From Thermoleophilia bacterium (lineage in GTDB: Bacteria > Actinomycetota > Thermoleophilia > Miltoncostaeales > Miltoncostaeaceae): 10,076 nucleotides of DNA. A program made the position numbers and the translations under genes. The notes beneath the pieces are model-generated. The model was given only the letters and a program-made list of their open reading frames with translations. It made no database searches and was not told the DNA's origin. The stretch's first letter is position 1, and each line of letters opens with the position of its first letter. Shown here in pieces: positions 7,675 to 10,076 of the stretch. Location: assembly GCA_029861485.1 (NCBI GenBank), contig JAOTZF010000043.1:1-10076 (forward strand), given 5' to 3'.

Positions 7675-7680
7675 TATGAA
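7675..7680 (+). promoter_or_regulatory. Possible -10 element for leaderless expression of the oxidoreductase
   Basis: TATGAA matches 4 of 6 bases of TATAAT and ends 6 bases before the ATG at 7687, which would put the transcription start on or near the A of the start codon. The only purine run before the ATG is GGGG immediately adjacent to it, too close to act as a ribosome site, so leaderless translation (common in actinobacteria) is plausible. The matching -35 position (about 7652-7657) falls inside the palindrome and does not resemble TTGACA. This is a weak call. Confidence 0.22.
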
Positions 7681-7686
7681 TAGGGG

Positions 7687-8535
7687 ATGAGGATCGGTTT
7701 CGTCGGTGCCGGGCTGATGGGCGCGCACATGGTGCGGAACCTCGCGGCCGCCGGCTTCGAGGTACGCCTGTATGCCCGTACGCCATCACGGGCGGAGGGC
7801 CTGCCTGCGGAGATCGCGGGTTCCGTCCGCGAGGCCGCCGAGGGTGCCGAGGCATTCTGCTCCATCGTTACCGATTCCCCGGACGTGCGGGACGTCGTTA
7901 CGGAAGCTTTGACAGCCGACGACCCGCCAGAGTTGTTCATCGACATGAGCACGATATCCCCCGCCGTGGCTAAGGAGCTCGCGCATCTGGCGACCCGGGC
8001 CGGCTCGGACTACTTGGATGCCCCGGTCAGCGGTGGCCCGCCAGGCGCCGAGGCGGGCACGCTCGCGTTCATGGTCGGCGGCGAGCCGGCCGCTTTCGCG
8101 CACGCGATCCCGATCTTCGACGCCCTGGGAGATCCCGCGAAACGCACCCACTGCGGACCGGTTGGCACCGGGCTCGTTGCCAAGCTGGTGAACAACCTGC
8201 TCGTGGCGAGCATCGCGGCCAGCACCGCCGAGGCGCTTGGGGTCGGTCAGCAGGCCGGTGTTCCGGCAGAGAGGCTACGCGAGGTCGTGATGGCGTCATC
8301 CGGAGCCTCGTGGCAGCTCGAGAATCTCTTTCCGCGGGTGCTCGCCGGTGACCATGCGCCCGGTTTCCGAGCCCGCGACCTGCGTAAGGACCTTCGTCAT
8401 GCCCGAAACCTGGCGGACCGGGACCTGCCGATCGCGGACGTGGCCGCGGCGCTCTACGAGGACCTCCCGGACGACGCCGACTATGGCGCCGTTGCGCGGA
8501 AGTTCCTCGAGCTTCCGGGCACCGACCCGGCTTAG
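7687..8535 (+). CDS. NAD(P)-dependent beta-hydroxyacid dehydrogenase (3-hydroxyisobutyrate dehydrogenase family)
   Basis: A soluble 282-residue oxidoreductase of the 3-hydroxyisobutyrate / 2-hydroxy-3-oxopropionate dehydrogenase family. The N-terminal Rossmann fold starts at once with MRIGFVGAGLMGAHM (glycines 7, 9, 12), which binds the dinucleotide. FIDMSTISP (84-92) and the substrate-binding signature DAPVSGG (111-117) follow. The catalytic lysine is expected at K166 in GLVAKLVNN, and K234 in RARDLRKDL fits the conserved second lysine of the all-helical C-terminal domain. The length is typical (about 290). The ATG at 7687 places the glycine motif at the expected distance from the N-terminus. 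The true substrate (3-hydroxyisobutyrate, tartronate semialdehyde, succinic semialdehyde or an imine) cannot be read from the sequence, and the neighbours do not help. The gene is divergent from the YihY-family gene and converges on the small gene at 8543 with a 7-base gap. Confidence 0.93.
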   Translation: MRIGFVGAGLMGAHMVRNLAAAGFEVRLYARTPSRAEGLPAEIAGSVREAAEGAEAFCSIVTDSPDVRDVVTEALTADDPPELFIDMSTISPAVAKELAHLATRAGSDYLDAPVSGGPPGAEAGTLAFMVGGEPAAFAHAIPIFDALGDPAKRTHCGPVGTGLVAKLVNNLLVASIAASTAEALGVGQQAGVPAERLREVVMASSGASWQLENLFPRVLAGDHAPGFRARDLRKDLRHARNLADRDLPIADVAAALYEDLPDDADYGAVARKFLELPGTDPA

Positions 8536-8542
8536 TCGTCGG

Positions 8543-8809
8543 CTATCGCGACTGGCTGAGCAGCACCGAGAGGTCGGCGTAGCTCAGGCCGTCGGCTGAT
8601 TCCGGCAGCCCCAGCTCGAAGTTGAGCGCGGACGCCAGGTTGCGCGCGCGGTCGAGCACCGACCGGTGAACCTGTTGCTCGGGGGCCGACTCGGCGATCT
8701 TCCTCGCCTCGTTGCGGAGCTGGTTGAGATCGGCAGCCGGCGAGTTGAAGGTTGGCGCTTCGCCGGGGCGCCAGCCTGGTGGCGAGGGATCTGATTCTGC
8801 GGCGTCCAC
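8543..8809 (-). CDS. Small protein of unknown function downstream of ppk1
   Basis: An 88-residue frame starting with GTG at 8809 and ending with TAG at 8543-8545. I do not recognise the family. The first 25 residues are rich in Pro, Ser and Asp (SDPSPPGWRPGEAP) and probably disordered. Residues 27-61 (DLNQLRNEARKIAE, then SVLDRARNLASALN) look helical and amphipathic, and the end is LSYADLSVLLSQSR. There is no signal peptide, membrane segment or cysteine. Third codon positions are mostly G or C, as in the real genes, and the frame fills the space between two genes on its strand. No ribosome site is evident. The start lies 45 bases after the ppk1 stop on the same strand, so co-transcription is likely. 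An in-frame TGA upstream excludes a longer form. It could still be a chance frame. Confidence 0.55.
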   Translation of the reverse strand: MDAAESDPSPPGWRPGEAPTFNSPAADLNQLRNEARKIAESAPEQQVHRSVLDRARNLASALNFELGLPESADGLSYADLSVLLSQSR

Positions 8810-8854
8810 AGTGGGTCTGAGGTTATCGAACCTGCCCCGGCCTCAAAGACGTGG

Positions 8855-10076
8855 TTACGAGTCGCGGCCCGCCGCGCGTTGCATCAGCGCCTCTTGGACT
8901 CCGAGCGCGTCGGGATCGCCGTTAACCGGCGGCACCCACGTTCCATCCGACTGCAGGCTCCATGCGGAGACGGTGTCGGCGAAGTGGAGGTCGAGCACCG
9001 CCTGGATCTCTGCCCTTGCCGCGGAGTCTTCGACGGGGGTCACGACCTCGACCCGGTTGTCGAGGTTGCGCACCATCATGTCGGCCGAGCCGATGAAGTA
9101 CTGCGTCTTGTCTCCGGACGTGAAGGCGAACACGCGTGAGTGCTCCAGGAACCGCCCGAGCACGCTGACTACGCGGATGTTCTCGCTGACGCCCTCGATG
9201 CCGGGGATCAGACCGCAGATGCTACGAACGACCAGATCCACCGGCACTCCGGCCCGAGACGCGCGGTAGAGGGCCCGGATCACCGGACCGTCGATCAGGG
9301 CGTTGACCTTCATCGTGACCCGGCCGGGCGTTCCGGCACGGTGAGCCTCGATGACGCGGTCGATCTGGGCGATCAGCCCGCTTCTGACGTGGTCGGGCGC
9401 CACCAGGATCTTCCGGTAGACGGGCGGCCGGCCGAAGCCCGTGAGGTAGTTGAACAGGTCGGCGACGTCTTCGGTGATCTCGTCGCGGGAGGTGAGGAGG
9501 CCGAGGTCCGTGTAGAGCCGCGCTGTCGACGGGTTGTAGTTACCCGTGCCGATGTGGACGTAGCGGCGAACGCGATCGTCTTCGCGTCGGATCACCAGCG
9601 AGAGCTTGGCGTGAGTCTTGCGGCCCGCCTGGCCGTAGACCACGTGGACACCGGACCGCTCCAACAGCCGAGCCTGCCGGATGTTGCGCTCCTCGTCGAA
9701 GCGCGCTTGGAGCTCCACGAGGCATGCGGTCTGCTTGCCCGCCGCCGAGGCTCTCATGAGCGCCTCGATGATCGGGCTGTCAACGGTGGTGCGGTAGACC
9801 GTCTGCTTGATGGCGAGCACGTCGGGGTCCTCTGCAGCGCTCTCCACGAAGCGCTGGACGCTGGTCCCGAAGTCGTCGTAGGGGTGGTGCACGAGGAGGT
9901 CGCCGCCCCTGATCATCGCGAAGATGTCGTTCTCGCCGGAGCCGGTGCGCAGCGCCGGCGGCGTACGGGGCCGCCACGGGCGGTGCTGGAGATCCGGCCG
10001 GTCCAGACTCGCCAACCCCCACAGCCCGGTCAGGTCCAAGGGGCCATCGACGCGGAAGACTTCGCGCTCGGCGAGG
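8855..10076 (-). CDS. ppk1: Polyphosphate kinase Ppk1, C-terminal 406 residues (5' end outside window)
   Basis: Ppk1 reversibly transfers the terminal phosphate of ATP to inorganic polyphosphate. The frame is open to the right edge (LAEREVFRVDGPLDLTGLW at the boundary), so the start lies outside; family members have about 700 residues, so over half is visible. The two phospholipase-D-like catalytic C-terminal domains are present. Key features: DIFAMIRGGDLLVHHPYDDF; AIKQTVYRTT; the histidine in KTHAKLSLV, encoded at 9611-9613 and matching the autophosphorylated His435 of E. coli; the second essential histidine in FLEHSRVF, encoded at 9140-9142 and matching His592; and the GSADMMVRNLDNRVEV block. 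The TAA stop is at 8855-8857. No residue is obviously lost, so I expect an active enzyme. The small gene at 8543-8809 follows on the same strand. Confidence 0.96.
   Translation of the reverse strand, partial: LAEREVFRVDGPLDLTGLWGLASLDRPDLQHRPWRPRTPPALRTGSGENDIFAMIRGGDLLVHHPYDDFGTSVQRFVESAAEDPDVLAIKQTVYRTTVDSPIIEALMRASAAGKQTACLVELQARFDEERNIRQARLLERSGVHVVYGQAGRKTHAKLSLVIRREDDRVRRYVHIGTGNYNPSTARLYTDLGLLTSRDEITEDVADLFNYLTGFGRPPVYRKILVAPDHVRSGLIAQIDRVIEAHRAGTPGRVTMKVNALIDGPVIRALYRASRAGVPVDLVVRSICGLIPGIEGVSENIRVVSVLGRFLEHSRVFAFTSGDKTQYFIGSADMMVRNLDNRVEVVTPVEDSAARAEIQAVLDLHFADTVSAWSLQSDGTWVPPVNGDPDALGVQEALMQRAAGRDS

Noticed and set aside
6515..7690. 391-codon plus-strand frame opposite the YihY-family gene
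   Set aside because: It runs antisense to a clear membrane protein, and its product is rich in Asp, Glu, Gln and Arg, as expected opposite hydrophobic codons.
8534..8553. Inverted repeat AGTCG/CGACT at the convergent gene junction as a possible bidirectional terminator
   Set aside because: The stem has five base pairs around a 10-base loop with no U-tract, which is within chance expectation in this composition.
8820..8833. Small hairpin AGGTT-N4-AACCT between ppk1 and the small gene
   Set aside because: The stem has only five base pairs and no T-run follows, so it is too weak to call a terminator or regulatory element.

Overview
The window is high-GC chromosomal DNA with strongly G/C-biased third codon positions. 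Long open frames antisense to the real genes are a by-product of that bias. Several genes start with GTG, and few good Shine-Dalgarno sites are visible. A full-length Lhr helicase overlapping a Nei2-type DNA glycosylase points to an actinobacterium. A Thermoleophilia-like (Solirubrobacterales-like) lineage is my guess from overall protein flavour, not something the sequence proves. I see no rRNA, tRNA, CRISPR array, insertion sequence, phage gene or integrase.

Layout, left to right. (1) Positions 1-1131, minus strand: the N-terminal 377 residues of a secreted beta-rich protein with a Sec signal peptide; its C-terminus lies outside the window. (2) Positions 1132-1403: a 272-base divergent intergenic region with a 23-bp imperfect palindrome in an AT-richer patch. 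(3) Positions 1404-5843, plus: lhr, a 1479-residue helicase with all superfamily 2 motifs and the long C-terminal extension. (4) Positions 5836-6629, plus: a Nei2 DNA glycosylase overlapping lhr by 8 bases, broken by one missing base near 6314-6318, just before its H2TH signature. (5) Positions 6626-7603, minus: a YihY/BrkB-family membrane protein whose stop codon overlaps the nei2 stop in a shared CTAG. (6) Positions 7604-7686: an 83-base divergent spacer holding a perfect 32-bp palindrome. (7) Positions 7687-8535, plus: a 3-hydroxyisobutyrate-dehydrogenase-family oxidoreductase. (8) Positions 8543-8809, minus: a small protein of unknown function. (9) Positions 8855-10076, minus: the C-terminal 406 residues of polyphosphate kinase Ppk1, whose N-terminus lies beyond the right edge.

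How the genes work together. Lhr and Nei2 form a translationally coupled DNA-repair pair, an arrangement known in other actinobacteria such as mycobacteria. Here the glycosylase half is disrupted, unless the gap is a sequencing error. Ppk1 and the small gene 45 bases after it are probably co-transcribed. The remaining genes are single housekeeping or envelope genes with no evident link. I found no clear new defence or mobile system. The observations most worth following up are the exactly one-base lesion in nei2, the two operator-like palindromes in the divergent spacers, and the uncharacterised secreted and small proteins.
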